From Atherix ibis (Eukaryota > Arthropoda > Insecta > Diptera > Athericidae): DNA of 64,000 bases. A model generated the notes under the pieces. The model ran no database searches. It saw only the letters and a program-made list of their open reading frames with translations, and was not told where the DNA came from. This document shows positions 23,780 to 36,089 of the stretch, piece after piece (position 1 is the first letter of the stretch; each line of letters begins with the position of its first letter). The position numbers and the translations under genes were made by a program. The stretch is taken from the NCBI GenBank assembly GCA_958298945.1, contig OY282609.1, positions 64,390,220 through 64,454,219 of the forward strand. The letters run 5' to 3'.

Positions 23780-26085
23780 TGCTATAGAGGCTGCCAGTTT
23801 GATGTTTGTATCTACAATAGCCTTTCCCGTTTTTGGAATTAATAAAGTCGATAGGCCAATAATATTTTTATGAATCCTCCTATGCAACGATTAAGGTCTT
23901 ACATCAATTGAATTTTTATCCTGAAAAACAAATGAAAACTTTAAAAATCATTTAAAACAAAATTAATTTAAATAAATTGCAATCTGAAATGTAACATTTT
24001 GTGTGAAAATAGTAATGAGACTGAATTTTATACATTAATGTTATTATCGGCAGAGATGCTGTTTCTACTCTTCGCGTATTCATCAAGCTTATGACAAAAT
24101 TCGATAGCACATTGTTGCTCAAAATTTTGCTGATCCATTTTTCGTAACGCTCTAGAAAAATAAAACTTTACGTATCACGATACGACGTATCGCGTAGTTA
24201 TCGGTCGAAGTTGAAAAGTGTACTGCACGTCTAGGTCAGACTAACGAAAAGCTCTATCTGGTAAGTTCGCTCTCAGTGATTCGAATCTCGTTACTTTTCT
24301 GACACTACTCGTATCTATGATTTGACATATTTAAATTTAGTATCAATTTTCTTCTTGGAATTCATATGTAAGTGTATTATTCTATAATACTTTCAATAAC
24401 TTTTTATTTTAAAAACTAAACTTTCGAAATTACTTTTATCAAAAGAAAGTAAAAAAATTATTTGCTTTGATTAATTATAAATCAAAGATGATCTGAATTT
24501 GGTAAATCTCTTAATGAATTTGTAAACAAGTTTCCATTAAGAATAGAAAAGTTTAATGCCGACCTACTTTCTACTGTTGGAAAAATTGGATGGAAATTTT
24601 TTTCGTTAAATTAATTATCATATTTGATACAGTTAGATAACTTTTAATAAAATAAACTAATTTTATTTTTAGAAACTCAAACTACACTCATACAGAAAGT
24701 CAAATATTATTAATCATTTTATTCTATTAGATTTATTATATTAATTTTTTGTCTAATTTTATTTATCACTATCAATAAGTTAAATTTTGGTAATGCAAAA
24801 AAAAAACAATAACTTTCATCTTAGACATAATAATTAATAGACTACATTCATCAAATAAGTTATAAGTAAATCACGTTTTTCTACGAAATATAATAGAGCA
24901 TAAAGTGTATGAAATAATTTAATATAAGAGATGAGGTGTGATTGCTGCATCTTTAGAGCGCAATAAGCAATGATTTAATTTACGTTTTCTCTGGGAAGTA
25001 CATTTACCTGATAGTGAGAGTCTAATGTCTGTAATATAATGTTTTTAAATTCTTTTTAGCATTCTTCCAATATATTCTTGGTCAACTTAATCATGTTATA
25101 TAAAATAACAATTTATAGTCAAAGTTGGAATCATAGACGTTCGATATTATGGATATCACCGCTGTCTCCACTACTATAGTAGTCAACATTAACGCCACCA
25201 CTACCATTTCCTAATTTAACGAATTTTTACTTCCTTCTATCAGACATGGCTATTATAGTATGTACTATGGAAATAATATCAACGATTTATTTTTCAACAT
25301 TTCGATGGGATTTGGGTAAATTTGAATTTATAATAGTAGGCGAGTATCAAGCCACGATAATAATGATGATGGTGATGGTGATGATGATTATGATCAACGA
25401 TCACGATAATAATGGTGATTGTGGCGCTTTCAATTGCTTTTGCAATTTATACGATGGTCATTCTACCTCCAATATGGGCGTCTGGTGATGGCTTTAACGA
25501 TGGGTGATCGACAAAAGCGAGGTTTACTCCATTGGTGATCATTTTAATGACATGATCGCCCGCAATGATTACGTTCATGATCATCATTATTTGCACACTT
25601 AACTTGTGTATGCCATGCTGAAATGATCATTCATGTATTTGTACATATACTGTTATGATTCCTTAACACTATAAGATTGCGTTGAATAGATACTTTGATA
25701 GTGTTATACTGATGTCTATAGTTGAATGAAAAAAAATAAAGTTTTTATACGAATATAAAGAATTTTACTTAAAGATATTGTTCCACTTTTGTATTAATGC
25801 AAAACACGTGCAATCGTATAGCTGATTAGTTTCGAAAATCAAATCTTCAATTCAGTGAATCGAAGTATGTAGATCAAAGAGGTTTTTTTTCTTTCTATCG
25901 ACTATTTTCTCCATTTTTTTTCTTCAAAACTGTTTACAAGGAATGTTGACCATTAAATGCATTAATATATATTTTTTATCAAACAATAAATAGTAAATTA
26001 TCCATTTGTACATATTTTACAGATCAATTCTCTGCTATCTAATATTTTAAACTAATTGTCTTACAACCAAGATCGTGGCAAATAA
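23780..26085. other. upstream flank of the LIM-only exons; low-complexity tracts
   Basis: It may include 5' untranslated exons or intron of the LIM-only gene, but none can be placed. A 7-bp inverted repeat with a one-base centre (CGATACG-A-CGTATCG) lies at 24178-24192. A short possible transposase N-terminus lies on the minus strand near 24035-24140. An ATG/GAT-rich low-complexity tract at 25355-25425 explains the local ORF. A TACTCGTA octamer is at 24306. Confidence 0.5.
25355..25425. repeat. GAT/ATG-rich simple repeat
   Basis: Imperfect trinucleotide array (ATAATGATGATGGTGATGGT and onwards). It produces a Met/Val-rich ORF that is not a real gene. Confidence 0.85.
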
Positions 26086-26616
26086 AGGATGGACCATTTA
26101 AAAGTTACATTTTAAAAAGTAAATAAAAAAACTGGTGTAAATATTTTTTTCAGATTTCCGGTTTTATTAAAAAGATTGAACTTTGAAATTTAAGAATGAA
26201 ACACAACATCATTCCCAGAAAACTGGGAAATATTGAGAACTTTCGAAAACCGAATAATCAGCCAAAATTCTAATGTCAATTGGCCGCCTCGGAGCCTTGA
26301 TTTGAGCTCGTTGGATTATTTTCTGTGGGGAGCCGTTAAGGATAAATGTTACGCAAGCTATCCAGAGACAATTGAGGTCTTGAAACATGAAGTCAACGTT
26401 GCCATTGAAAATGTTCTAAAAAATTGGGTCGAGCGAATGGGGTACTGTAAGGCCAGTTGTGGCAGTCATTTATATTATGTTGTGTTTCATTCTTAAATAT
26501 GAAGGTTCAATCTTTCTAATAAAACCGGAAATTTGAAAAAAATATGCACCAGTTTTTTTTTAATTAACTTTTTAAAATGCAACATTTAAATTTGCACCAC
26601 ATTTATGGTACACCCT
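26086..26616 (+). mobile_element. short internally deleted DD41D-type transposon with long inverted repeats
   Basis: The ends form a long imperfect inverted repeat of about 90 bp. The left side contains AAAAACTGGTG...TTTCCGGTTTTATT and the right side its complement (AATAAAACCGGAAATTTG...CACCAGTTTTT). The outer ends are roughly AGGATGGACCAT (26086) and ATGGTACACCCT (to 26616). Between them, 26233-26496 encodes a transposase C-terminus: FENRIISQNSNVNWPPRS, LDYFLWGAVKDKCYA, then NWVERMGYCKASCGSH. The VNWPPRSxDL..LDYFLWG block holds the third catalytic Asp of the DD41D-type family. N-terminal and central domains are deleted. Confidence 0.75.
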
Positions 26617-26839
26617 TTAGTTGTACACTATAGCTGATACTAATAATGAAAAAAATATTTTCAGTTATAATTATTGAAATTTGTTTGAAAAAGTTTCGAA
26701 TATTTAAACATTTTCTGCATAAAGTGAGTAAATTATTTAGTTAGTTAGTTTGTCTGTTTGGAAGGTCCCTTTATCATGCGTCAGAAAACATAAAAAGGCG
26801 CTACGACTATGATTACTTATGGCAACTACATTTTTTCTA

Positions 26840-27409
26840 AGTTCAACTGGATTAAATATTAATATTATGGAGTGTTGACAGTTTGTTATATTTTGTGAAA
26901 TAAATAAGTTTCTTTAAGAAGACCAAATAAAGACGCTGGAAAATGGTATTGTTGGATGCGAAGTAATTCTGAGCTAGTTGAAATTTGCTTACTGTGGCAG
27001 AGATTGTAACCTGAAGTCCAGAAAGTTGGCAGATGGGACTTCCAAAAAGGAAATTGTGGGTGAGAGCAGTATGTCCAATCCAAATTTGGGCATCTCTATT
27101 ATTGATAGTAGGACAATGAGGTGATAAAAATATTGCTTATTTTCTAGTCTATTTGTCTACGAGTGGCTAAAAATGTTAATTAACATTTGGTTAGCATGCA
27201 AGGCAAATTAGAAATTACTACAGGCACTGGACGCAGGACGGATTTCCCAGGCAATTTTATCCGCATTTTTATTACCTAAAATGCCCACATGACTTGGAAC
27301 CTAACGCGATTTGGCATTTCTGTTGTTCAGCAGGTTTTATCAAATGTTGTTGAGAACTGGGTTATTTGATTCAGCTGCGGCTATACTATTCAGTGTGTTA
27401 TATACAATA
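26840..27409 (-). mobile_element. LINE RNase H/C-terminal remnant
   Basis: On the minus strand, from about 27400 down, pieces characteristic of the RNase H domain of Jockey/I-type LINEs can be read: NSIAAAESNNPVLNNI, then VPSHVGILGNKNADKIAW. The C-terminal RIGHT-type block follows as IWIGHTALTHNFLFGSPIC near 27070, and then a Phe/Leu-rich tail. Several stops and frameshifts are present. The upstream part is cut by the mariner inserted at 27412. Confidence 0.65.
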
Positions 27410-27411
27410 TA

Positions 27412-28702
27412 CGAGGGTCATTCAACAAGTACTTAGCCTACAAAAGAAAAACGAAAATTTTGGAAAGGTGGCAATTTATTTTTCCACATAATCTCCTTCA
27501 AGTTCGATACACTTGGCCCAGCGATGCTCTAACTTTTTTAACCCATCCAAAAATACATTTTCTCGAGGGAAGCAAAATAGGCCTCCGTGGCGACGATGAC
27601 CTCCTCATTCGACCCAAATCTATTCCCGGCGAGTGATTTTTTCAGGTTTGGAAACAAAAAGTAGTCACAGGGGGCCAAATCTGGAGAGTACGGTGGATGG
27701 GGCAGCAATTCGTAGCGCAATTCGACCAATTTGGCCATGGCGATGGCGGAGGTGTGAGCCGGCGCGTTGTCGTGGTGGAACAGCACTTTTTTCTTCGCAA
27801 ATCGGGGTCGCTTTTTCTTCAATTCGACGTCAAATCGGCCCAATAAGTCAGCATAGTAGCGCCCCGTGATTGTTATACCCTTCTCGAGGTAATCAATGTG
27901 GATCACACCTTGTGAATCCCAAAAAACGGTTGCCATCACCTTTTCGGCCGATCGAACAGTCTTCGCCTTCTTCGGAGCACGTTCGCCGGGTGAAGTCCAC
28001 TGTTTCGACTGTTCCTTGGTCTCTGGTGTGTACCAGTGAATCCATGTTTCGTCGACGGTCACGAAACGACGCAAGAACTCCGCTGGATTGCGCTGAAACA
28101 GCGCCAAACACGTCGCCGATGTGGTCTCACGGTTGCGCTTGTTTTCCGGTGTGAGCAGACGCAGCACCCATCGCGCCGACAGCTTTCTCATGCCCAGTTC
28201 TTCGTGTAGAATATGATGCACCGTTCCTACGGCGATGCCCACAGTCTCAGCTATCTCGTGAACCTTCAATCGACGGTCTGCCAACACGAGATCGTGGACT
28301 TTTTTAACGTTTTCCTCCGTAGCAACCGTTTTTGGGGCACCTGGGCGTGGCTCATCAAAAACCGACTTGCGGCCACGAACAAACTCGTTGAACCAATTCT
28401 TGACGGTCGCCATCGAAGGAGCAGAGTCACCATACACAGCATCCAAGCGATCTTTGATTTCGCTGCGCGTTTTCCCTTCCAAAAACAAGAATCTAATCAC
28501 CGATAGATATTGTTCTTTTTCCATTTTTGTGCAACCGACCGACACGCTCGCTTTCAAAGGCTCTCAAAACAAAACTAATGAAAGGAATCGACTGAAACTT
28601 TGACAGTAAGCTGCTAAAAGAATGTACTGTACGATTGTAAATTTCTTTTGTGACAGCAGTTCCATCGAGCGGTGAGGCTAAGTACTTGTTGAATGACCCT
28701 CG
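27412..28702 (-). mobile_element. mariner element, family B, nearly intact
   Basis: Terminal repeats CGAGGGTCATTCAACAAGTA (27412) and the complement ending at 28702 are flanked by TA (27410-27411, 28703-28704). At 1291 bp it is the longest and best preserved mariner in the window, with the transposase ORF open except for its last codons. It is inserted in the RNase H region of an old LINE. Confidence 0.95.
27538..28557 (-). pseudogene. mariner transposase, one indel short of intact
   Basis: Cut-and-paste transposase of the mariner (D,D34D) family. The frame is open from the first Met (28557); the family start is more likely the Met of MEKEQY at 28524, eleven codons later. Residue order: N-terminal helix-turn-helix with FLEGKTRSEIKDRL and the linker RGRKSVFDEPRPGAP; a second helix-turn-helix at RRLKVHEIAETVGIAVGTVH; WVLRLL, where siblings have WVPRLL; VDETW (first Asp); HHDNAPAHTS (second Asp); YSPDLAPCDYF (third Asp, 34 residues on). 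A run of five A at 27549-27553, against six in the 6164 copy, shifts the frame so that the protein ends YFWMG rather than YFLDG and about 24 more residues. The indel is in a homopolymer and could be a base-calling error. Confidence 0.88.
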
Positions 28703-28704
28703 TA

Positions 28705-30059
28705 ATACACTGAATTATCGGCTTTGTTATAATGTGTCTTTTACCGGGAATATTATCGTGTATTTATTTTTCCTACATTGGTGGGCTGTTTTGATGAGCA
28801 TCCAATTTTTTTTCGAAACCATAATTCTTTCGGTAAATTAAAAAAAATATGTTTTCATCGGCTATTTAATGAAATTTTATTCTCTACTAAATAAATTTTA
28901 GAAATGTATTTCTTTTTACAAACTATGATATATGCTAAAATACAAAAAAAAAAACAACTACTAAATTTCATTTAAGTAATATTAATGAATAGATACTGAT
29001 TAAAAATATAAACTTTCCAAACATAAATAAAAGAAATAATTAAAATCATAACAAATCTGAGGATGACTAATTGGAATTTATTCATACAAATTTACTTATT
29101 TACTAATACGAGTATTTAATCGTAATATTCAATTCAGATAGGAAGAGATTGCTAAATAATATTCTTATACATGGAATTATAGGCAAATGCACTGTAAAAA
29201 CTTGTATGCAAATCCATATGCACATACGAGTATGTATGAAAATTTATCACATTTTAATGTAGGCACCTGTATACTCGTACTTATATATCTGTAGTAGTGT
29301 TGTTGCAAAAATAAATTGCAAAGCGTTCACTTTTTAGTTGATGTAGAAGACAACACCAATTAGTGAATACTTTTTACTCTGTTAATTATTTTAATGATCT
29401 TAATTAATGTTCTGCTTTTATCCTCCTAACAGAGTGTACACGTTTCTGATTCTATGTGAACTTTCCTTTTTTTTACAGCAGTTTTTTCTACAGCATCATT
29501 GTGGTGTTATTGATTGTAGTATTAGTGATAGTGATGAGTGTTTTTATCAATTTTCTCCTTTTTATGTTGATAAATTTTTTTAAGATACACATTCAAATCA
29601 CAAGGTAGCTTTTTTAAAAAGTAATTGGAAAAAATATGAACATTTAAAGTTTTAATACAGAAATACACTGATACTATTTATTTTTAAATAGTTAGATTTT
29701 ATTGAAAATAGCATAATTAATAGTGGAAATTTAATAAATTTCACTGACGTGATATGAAGATAAACAATATTAGTAACTACTGAAATGGGATAAAATTTTA
29801 AATATTTCTTAAATAATAGTTATTCATTTTATTTTTCCATTTAATTAAGTTTTTTAAGCATTTTTCGGTTGTAGGTGTTCTGAAGGATAATCTAATTTAT
29901 GCTATAATCATTTGTTTTGATAAAATATGATTTCATTATATTGCTTCAAACTTGCAAATATGTACAAAAGAAAATATTATTTAAATAGCGGTTATGAGAA
30001 TCTTGTATGACTCGATGAAATCATTTTAATGTAATTTTTTATGACTTTTTCATACATTT
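28705..30059. other. AT-rich stretch without a recognised gene
   Basis: The first bases may continue the LINE cut by the 27412 mariner, but too little similarity remains to say so. TACGAGTA/TACTCGTA octamers occur at 29107, 29225 and 29272, the densest cluster in the window. Confidence 0.5.
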
Positions 30060-30470
30060 CGGGCTGTAGGATGTTGGTTTTTAAATTCTCTAGTTTTTTA
30101 GAATTGTCTGCGTGAACATATTTATTTTGCATACCTCTAAAAGAAAAGTCTACGAGCGTCAGATCGCATGATTTTGATTATCAATTGACCACATGGTGTC
30201 GTTTTGTTAAGGCCACATATAGTCCAAATTTAAATTTTCAAGTTCAGGCGAAAAAGCTCAGTTATCATATGGACATAGTGCTCAGAATTGATAGTAACGG
30301 TTTCTCCTTTGGGCAAATGACACATTAAGGCCAACATACATGAGGATTTTTCAATCCACATTTATGGCAATTTCGCTTATTGACATGTCCATCCAGCACA
30401 AAATAACCCTCACCACCTTAGAAAATTTTGGATCTTCTGTGGAATTTATGGTCAATTAAACAATTTATAA
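30060..30470 (-). mobile_element. eroded DD41D-type transposase fragment
   Basis: Minus-strand translation gives FVLDGHVNKRNCHKCGLKNP near 30380-30430, then GETVTINSEHYVHMITELF near 30270-30330, then ENLNLDYMWP near 30210. These correspond in order to the LSGYVNKQNCR, VTVNGDRYRAMI and DLDDMWFQQD blocks of the family. It is heavily mutated and its ends were not found. Confidence 0.65.
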
Positions 30471-30586
30471 TATAAATGGCAAATTTTATACTAAGCAAAT
30501 AATTCCATAGATGATTTTTTTAATAGACAGCTGTTAAATAACAGGGCTGTACTTTCCAAAATATAAAATGGATAGTCCGATATATT

Positions 30587-31861
30587 TGAGGTCTGTTCAA
30601 AATATGTATATATTCGATTTTCGATTTTTTTGTGGCGTTATGTTGGTATTCATGTCTCTCACTTACGCCGACAAGTTCGGCCATTTTGAATGTTCAGTTA
30701 ATTTTTGACAGCTGCTTTGCTTGCACGTGTTTTAGCTCGTCTTCGATTTTTGTCATTCCAGAAAATAGATCAAAAATTCGGTATCAAATTTTGTGTGAAA
30801 AGCAAAATTAATTGCGCGGACGCATTCCGAATATTGACTGTGGCATATGGTGAAGCTACCTTGGACCGAAGCAACGTTTATCGGTGGTACAAAATGTTCT
30901 TAGAAGGTCGAGAAGATGTGAACTACGAAAAACATGCTAGACGCCCGAGCACGTCAACAACAGACGAAAACATTGATGAAGTGAAGAAAATAGTATTGGC
31001 TAATCGTCGAATCGCTGTTAGAGAAGTTGCTGAGGACTTAAACATATCGATTGGCTCGTGCCATTCAATTTTTTCTAATAATTTGTGCGTGAGACGGGTC
31101 GCCGCGAAATTCGTACCAAAATTGCTCAATTTCGACTAAAAACAGCATCGCATTAACATTACTAAGGAGCTGTTGGACTCTGTCCGCGATGATCCAAATT
31201 TGCTCCAGATGGCCATAACTGGTGATGAATCATGGGTTTATGGTTATGACGTGGAAACCAAAGCTCAATCATCCCAATGGAAGCTGCCGCACGAGCGAAT
31301 ACCGAAAAAACCGCGCCAAGTTCGGTCGAATGTGAAGGTTTTGCTTACAGTTTCCTGCGATTACAGGGGCGTGGTGCATCATGAGTTCTTACTACAGGGT
31401 AGAACGGTCAATAAGGAATATTACCTGCAAGTTATGCACAAGTTGCGTAAAGCCAGAAACGCCCGGATTTTTGGAAGAACAAAAATTGGCTTTTGCACCA
31501 TGATAACGCCCCTGCTCACGAATCGTTGCTTGTGCGCGAATTTTTAGCCAAAAACAACACACTAATAATGCCGCAGCCACTGTCTGGTCCCCTGTGACTT
31601 TTTCTTGTTCCCGAAATTGAGGAGTCCCATGAAAGGACGACACCACGCTACGATTGAGGAGATAAAAACGGCATCGAAGGAGGAGCTGATCAAGATCACA
31701 AAAAATGATTTTTTGAAGTGCTTCGAGGATTGGAAAAAACGTTGGCACAAGTGTATAATATCTGGTGGGGATTACTTTCAAGGGGACAAAATAGATATTC
31801 ATGAATAAATAAATAATTTTTGAAAAAACACAAAATCGCGATAACTTTTGAACAGACCTCG
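30587..31861 (+). mobile_element. mariner, TGAGGTCTG-ended lineage, long broken copy
   Basis: Terminal repeats TGAGGTCTGTTCAAAA (30587) and TTTTGAACAGACCTCG (to 31861). TA follows on the right, while the left flank reads TT, probably a mutated TA. The transposase is on the plus strand, about 30765-31808. By comparison with the copy at 3909 the start ATG-GAT-CAA has become ATA-GAT-CAA. A TAA stop follows FVPKLLNFD at 31137, and a deletion near 31450 shifts the frame. GDESW holds the first Asp; the second Asp codon (HDNAPAH) survives out of frame near 31500. The C-terminus FLKCFEDWKKRWHKCI is intact. Confidence 0.9.
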
Positions 31862-31863
31862 TA

Positions 31864-32903
31864 TATATCAATATAGCATAGAATCAGCTCTTATTCAATT
31901 ATCTTTTGATAGAAATAATATTGTATATCTATTTTTTTTTTCAAATATTTAAATTAGATACTTTTTGATAATCATATCAATTATTGCAAGTGCTTGCACA
32001 ACCAAATATTTATTTTAGAAAAATTTAATTTAGCTCAAATACCCTTCAGTAAGTTAGCTATGACGCAGCTTATTTATGCCTATAAGTTTGATAAAAGGAA
32101 TTTTTCGAAAAATATTCATGACTTTTGGGTGACAGAATCATGAGAGAGTTACACACTCAATTTCGTATGTTATCATACACGGATTAACTATACATAAGAA
32201 GAGTCTCGGTCGTACGTTGATGAATTTATGACATGTGACGAAAAGGAAAATTATGGATGGGAGATATACACACATTTGTCTACGAATAATACTTTAAATA
32301 TTTAATATTGTTTAATACAATTCAAAACCTCCCCCATAAGTGCAATTATCAAATTGTTGAACAAGAATTAATAAGCCCATATTATCGTAGAATATAGAAA
32401 TGCCCCCATATGGTCATCCTGTTTGGTTGGAGTATAGGAGTATTTGTCAAGACATTTGTCTACCACCCGCGCTTATATTTCCCAATGGAGACAGTTTTCT
32501 TATACTGTAATGTTATCTTGATTAAAAGATTGCCATAAATCATTTTATTATCTTAGAACTTGAACTACTTATAACGATGTCTGATGCTAATTCTGTTGCT
32601 ACAATTCTAAACCATTTACGTGAGAGTAATTTGTGCAATTCACATAAACCCCACTGAATTGGAAGTTTTCGCATTTGTTAAGATAAAGTGCAATAAGCTA
32701 GATTGTTTTTATTTTCGGTGAATGATACCTTAAAGTTGTTGGCATATGAATTGAGTATAGAAAAAAATTATTAACTTTAGAATGTGTCTTTTTTTATGAA
32801 TATTAAAAAGTGTTAAAATTATCTAGTCTTATTATCAGCTAATTTTCTAGTATAGTTCATTGTTAATCTAGTGTAAAAACAAAAAAAAAACGAATATACA
32901 ATT
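31864..32903 (+). other. upstream region of the SLC5-type gene
   Basis: Presumed promoter and 5' leader of the transporter gene. No canonical TATA or initiator element can be assigned. A possible 5'-UTR splice acceptor (AATTTTCTAG) ends at 32850, 53 bp before the start codon. The leader just before the ATG is A-rich (AAAACGAATATACAATT), as is usual in flies. Confidence 0.4.
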
Positions 32904-35900
32904 ATGACTGAACCAATGCAAAATATTTCAATATTTTCAAAAATTGCACAAGATCTTTTCGATTCGGATATAACTACTTTCAAATTACTTGACTATGGAT
33001 TATTCTTATTGATGCTTTTAATTTCAACCATGATAGGAATATATTTTGGATTTATATCGAAACGAAAACAAGACAATACTGCTGAGTATATTTTGGGAAA
33101 TAAGGAAATGTCAATAGTACCGGTGGCGGCATCATTAATTGCAAGGTATCATATTTAAGTTCACATATTGAATATAGTATTTTATTTTAATTAGCTAATG
33201 CAATTTATAATAAAAAATAAAAATATGATGTCACCAAAAAGTCATGTCTCGGGAATAACAATGCTTGCCTTACCAGCGGATATCTATGCAAATGGCAGTC
33301 AGTATATTATGTGTTTTATTAGTATGATAATAGTGAGTTTATAAAAAAAAAAAATTATTCTTTTATTTTTTCATATAAGTGCAATTCATAATTTAAAATC
33401 GAACTAACGAAGGATAATAATTTAAGGTTGGATTTGCTCTTGTCTACGTTTACATACCAGTTTTTTATGGTTTGAATTTAACATCTTGTTTTAAATATTT
33501 GGAAGAACGTTTCGATAGACGTGTCAAAATGACAGCTAGTCTATTTTATACTCTAGCTTGTATGTTACATATACCAATTGTTATTTATGTTCCTGCTTTA
33601 GCTTTTAATCAAGGTAATTTTTAACAGAAAGCCAATATCTTAACTAATTTATATTTTTTGTAATTTATTAATTATTTCTATTTTGATTAATGGTGTTTAA
33701 TTTTTTTAAATACAGTCAGTGGCATTAACTTATATGCTATTTGCATTGTGATTTGCGTTTTATGCATTTTTTATACAACAGTTGGTGGATTGAGGTAAAG
33801 AAAATTGATAATAATAATAATTTATCTTTCACTCTTTCACTCATTTATTTTTCACTATCATTACATTTTCTGAAATATTTATTACGAGTATATGAAAATG
33901 TTCGTAAAATAATTTATGACAGTCACACTATTAAAACTGATAGTGTTATACTTACATTATCTATAATGAATCATAAATATAAATAGTGCTGTAGGAATTA
34001 TTTTTCGTAAATAATTTATATTTAGAATAATTTGAAGAAAAAAAATCATGAAATTTTGATTTATAAACACTTTTTTTTGTTGTTGTTATTTCATTTTTCA
34101 CAATAAAACTGGAAAATTATCTAAAAATCATTTCTTTTAGAGCTGTAGTATGGACGGATACAATTCAGTTTATATCTATTATTGGTGCTATAGCTGCAAT
34201 TATGTATTTAGGTACAGTTTCAAAAGGTGGAATAGGAAATGTCATTGATGCAACTAATCGTGGTGGCCGTTTAGTTCTCTTCAAGTGAATATTTTTAACC
34301 TTAGTTAAATATTTTTAAAAATTTCATGATATTCTCATATCATTTATAATAGTATGGATCCAAATCCTTTATTGAGAACATCTTTTTGGACAGTATCGTT
34401 TGGTTTAAGTACAATGTGGATAGCACAAATTGCAGCAAATCAGTCCACAATACAGCGTTGCCTTTCATTACCAAATATGAGCAAATTGAAAAGGTTTTTT
34501 TTTTAAATCAAATACAAAAAATAAAACAATATTTAATTTGAATATATTTAACTTCTATATAAATAGTTGTACGGTAGTTTTTGTCATTGGTGTGATTAGT
34601 ATAAAAGTAGCTTCCTGCTATGTTGGACTATTAATATATGCAGAATACGAAGACTGTGATCCAGTATCAATAGGTGTTGTTAAAAAACTCGACCAAATCT
34701 TGCCATTTTATACTATGAGAATTGGCCAGAATATTCCAGGTCTTCCAGGTCTGTTTATTGCTGGTGTATTTTCAGCCGCATTATCTTCCATGTCATCTAC
34801 GTTGAATACACTATCTGGTACAATTTTTGACGATCTCATAAGACCGTATTTACGAAATCCTAGTGAAAAGACATGTAGTAATATTATGAAGGTAGTATAA
34901 AAATCTATCTCCGTGTTTTGAGTTACTAATATTTATTTATCATTAAATAAGATAATCGTTTTAAGTATTGGAACAGCCGAACTTTTATTAGTTTTAGTTG
35001 TGGAAAGATTGGGTGCCGTCATGCATTTATCATACTCATTACATGGTCTTACATCAGGCGCACTTCTAGGAATATTCACAATCGGAATGCTTTCGAGAAA
35101 AGTTAATACAAAAGTTAGTACCGAATAGAGTAAAATTGTATAGTTTTAATCAAATAGTTAGATTCTAAACTATTGCATTTTGTACAATAATATAGGGTGT
35201 TATAGCAGGATCTTTAGTATCACTTATTGTTGTTGGAATAATTCTAATCGGAGCACAGCTATCAACGAAACCGCCACCTCTTCATTTTAATACGGATGAT
35301 TGCTACATAAACAATGAATCTCCCACGTAAATTATTTTTTAATATTTTTTTTTTCCATTAATACTATTGACATTTTGTATAATAAGGTAATTTTTTATTT
35401 CGATTATAAATAGAAATAGAATTTTCAAAACATAAATTAATTGGTTTTACGATGAATTAGAATTTTTTTTTTGTTCATTAAATTTGCTGAAAATTATTAT
35501 TTTTTAGCCATTATATCAAATTAGAAAGTTTTTTGGGAGAAAATATATGAAGTGAATGAAAACGCAGTATAGTATTTTGCTAAAATATTTTTTTTATAAT
35601 TATTTTAGATTTTCGAAAGATTGTAATTTATGTATAAGTTTTTTTATTAGATTTTCTATATTATTTTATTTCGTTTAGAAACTTTACAAGTATTTGGTTG
35701 GAAAAAATTGCTGACTACAAAGAAGTACACTGGCTATTCCGTCTCAGTTTTATGTATTATGCACTGGTAGGTGCTACAGTGATGGCTGTGGTTGCATATC
35801 CAGTTAGTGTATTAACTGGTGGTTGTGATTCAATTGACGATAAATTATTAGCACCATTTTTAAGGAAAAAGGAAGAAAAGGATACACTACCCAAATATGA

Positions 35901-35943
35901 TTCAATTAATATTGCATTAAAAAATATCCAAGCAAATAGTTAA
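32904..35943 (+). CDS. SLC5-family sodium:solute symporter (multivitamin/monocarboxylate transporter-like)
   Basis: Multi-pass plasma-membrane Na+-coupled cotransporter of the SSF/SLC5 family; substrate unknown (insect relatives are labelled multivitamin or monocarboxylate transporters). Ten coding exons: 32904-33145, 33242-33332, 33427-33613, 33716-33794, 34141-34284, 34353-34493, 34567-34891, 34952-35113, 35196-35326, 35679-35943. All introns are GT..AG, all phases match, and the total is 1767 nt (588 aa plus stop), the usual SLC5 length. Family marks in order: EYILGNKEMS after the first membrane segment; VAASLIASHVSGITMLALPA (Na+-site helix); GLNLTSCFKYLEERFDRR; TVGGLRAVVWTDTIQF, the SSF signature; QRCLSLPNMSKLKR; GLPGLFIAGVFSAALSSMSS with the Na2-site serines; LGIFTIGML. 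About 13 membrane helices are expected. The tail is short and charged. The frame is undisturbed although dead mariners lie on both sides. The exact paralogue cannot be named without a search. Confidence 0.92.
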
Positions 35944-36089
35944 AATTGATGTTTTTGAAATTTTTATATATTTTTTTTTTCATACATTATAAATACAGTA
36001 TCATATGTAAAATAAGAATTGTCGATTTTTCTATAATTTTCTTCAGATCATTTTAATAATTACTGGTCTTTAATAATGTATTGAGTAAT

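Noticed and set aside
25246..25488. 80-codon ORF with a Met/Val run
   Set aside because: Produced by a GAT/ATG simple repeat.
27538..28557. Annotation as a SETMAR-like histone methyltransferase
   Set aside because: Only the mariner transposase part is present; no SET domain is seen. Such labels on insect sequences usually reflect similarity to the transposase half of SETMAR.
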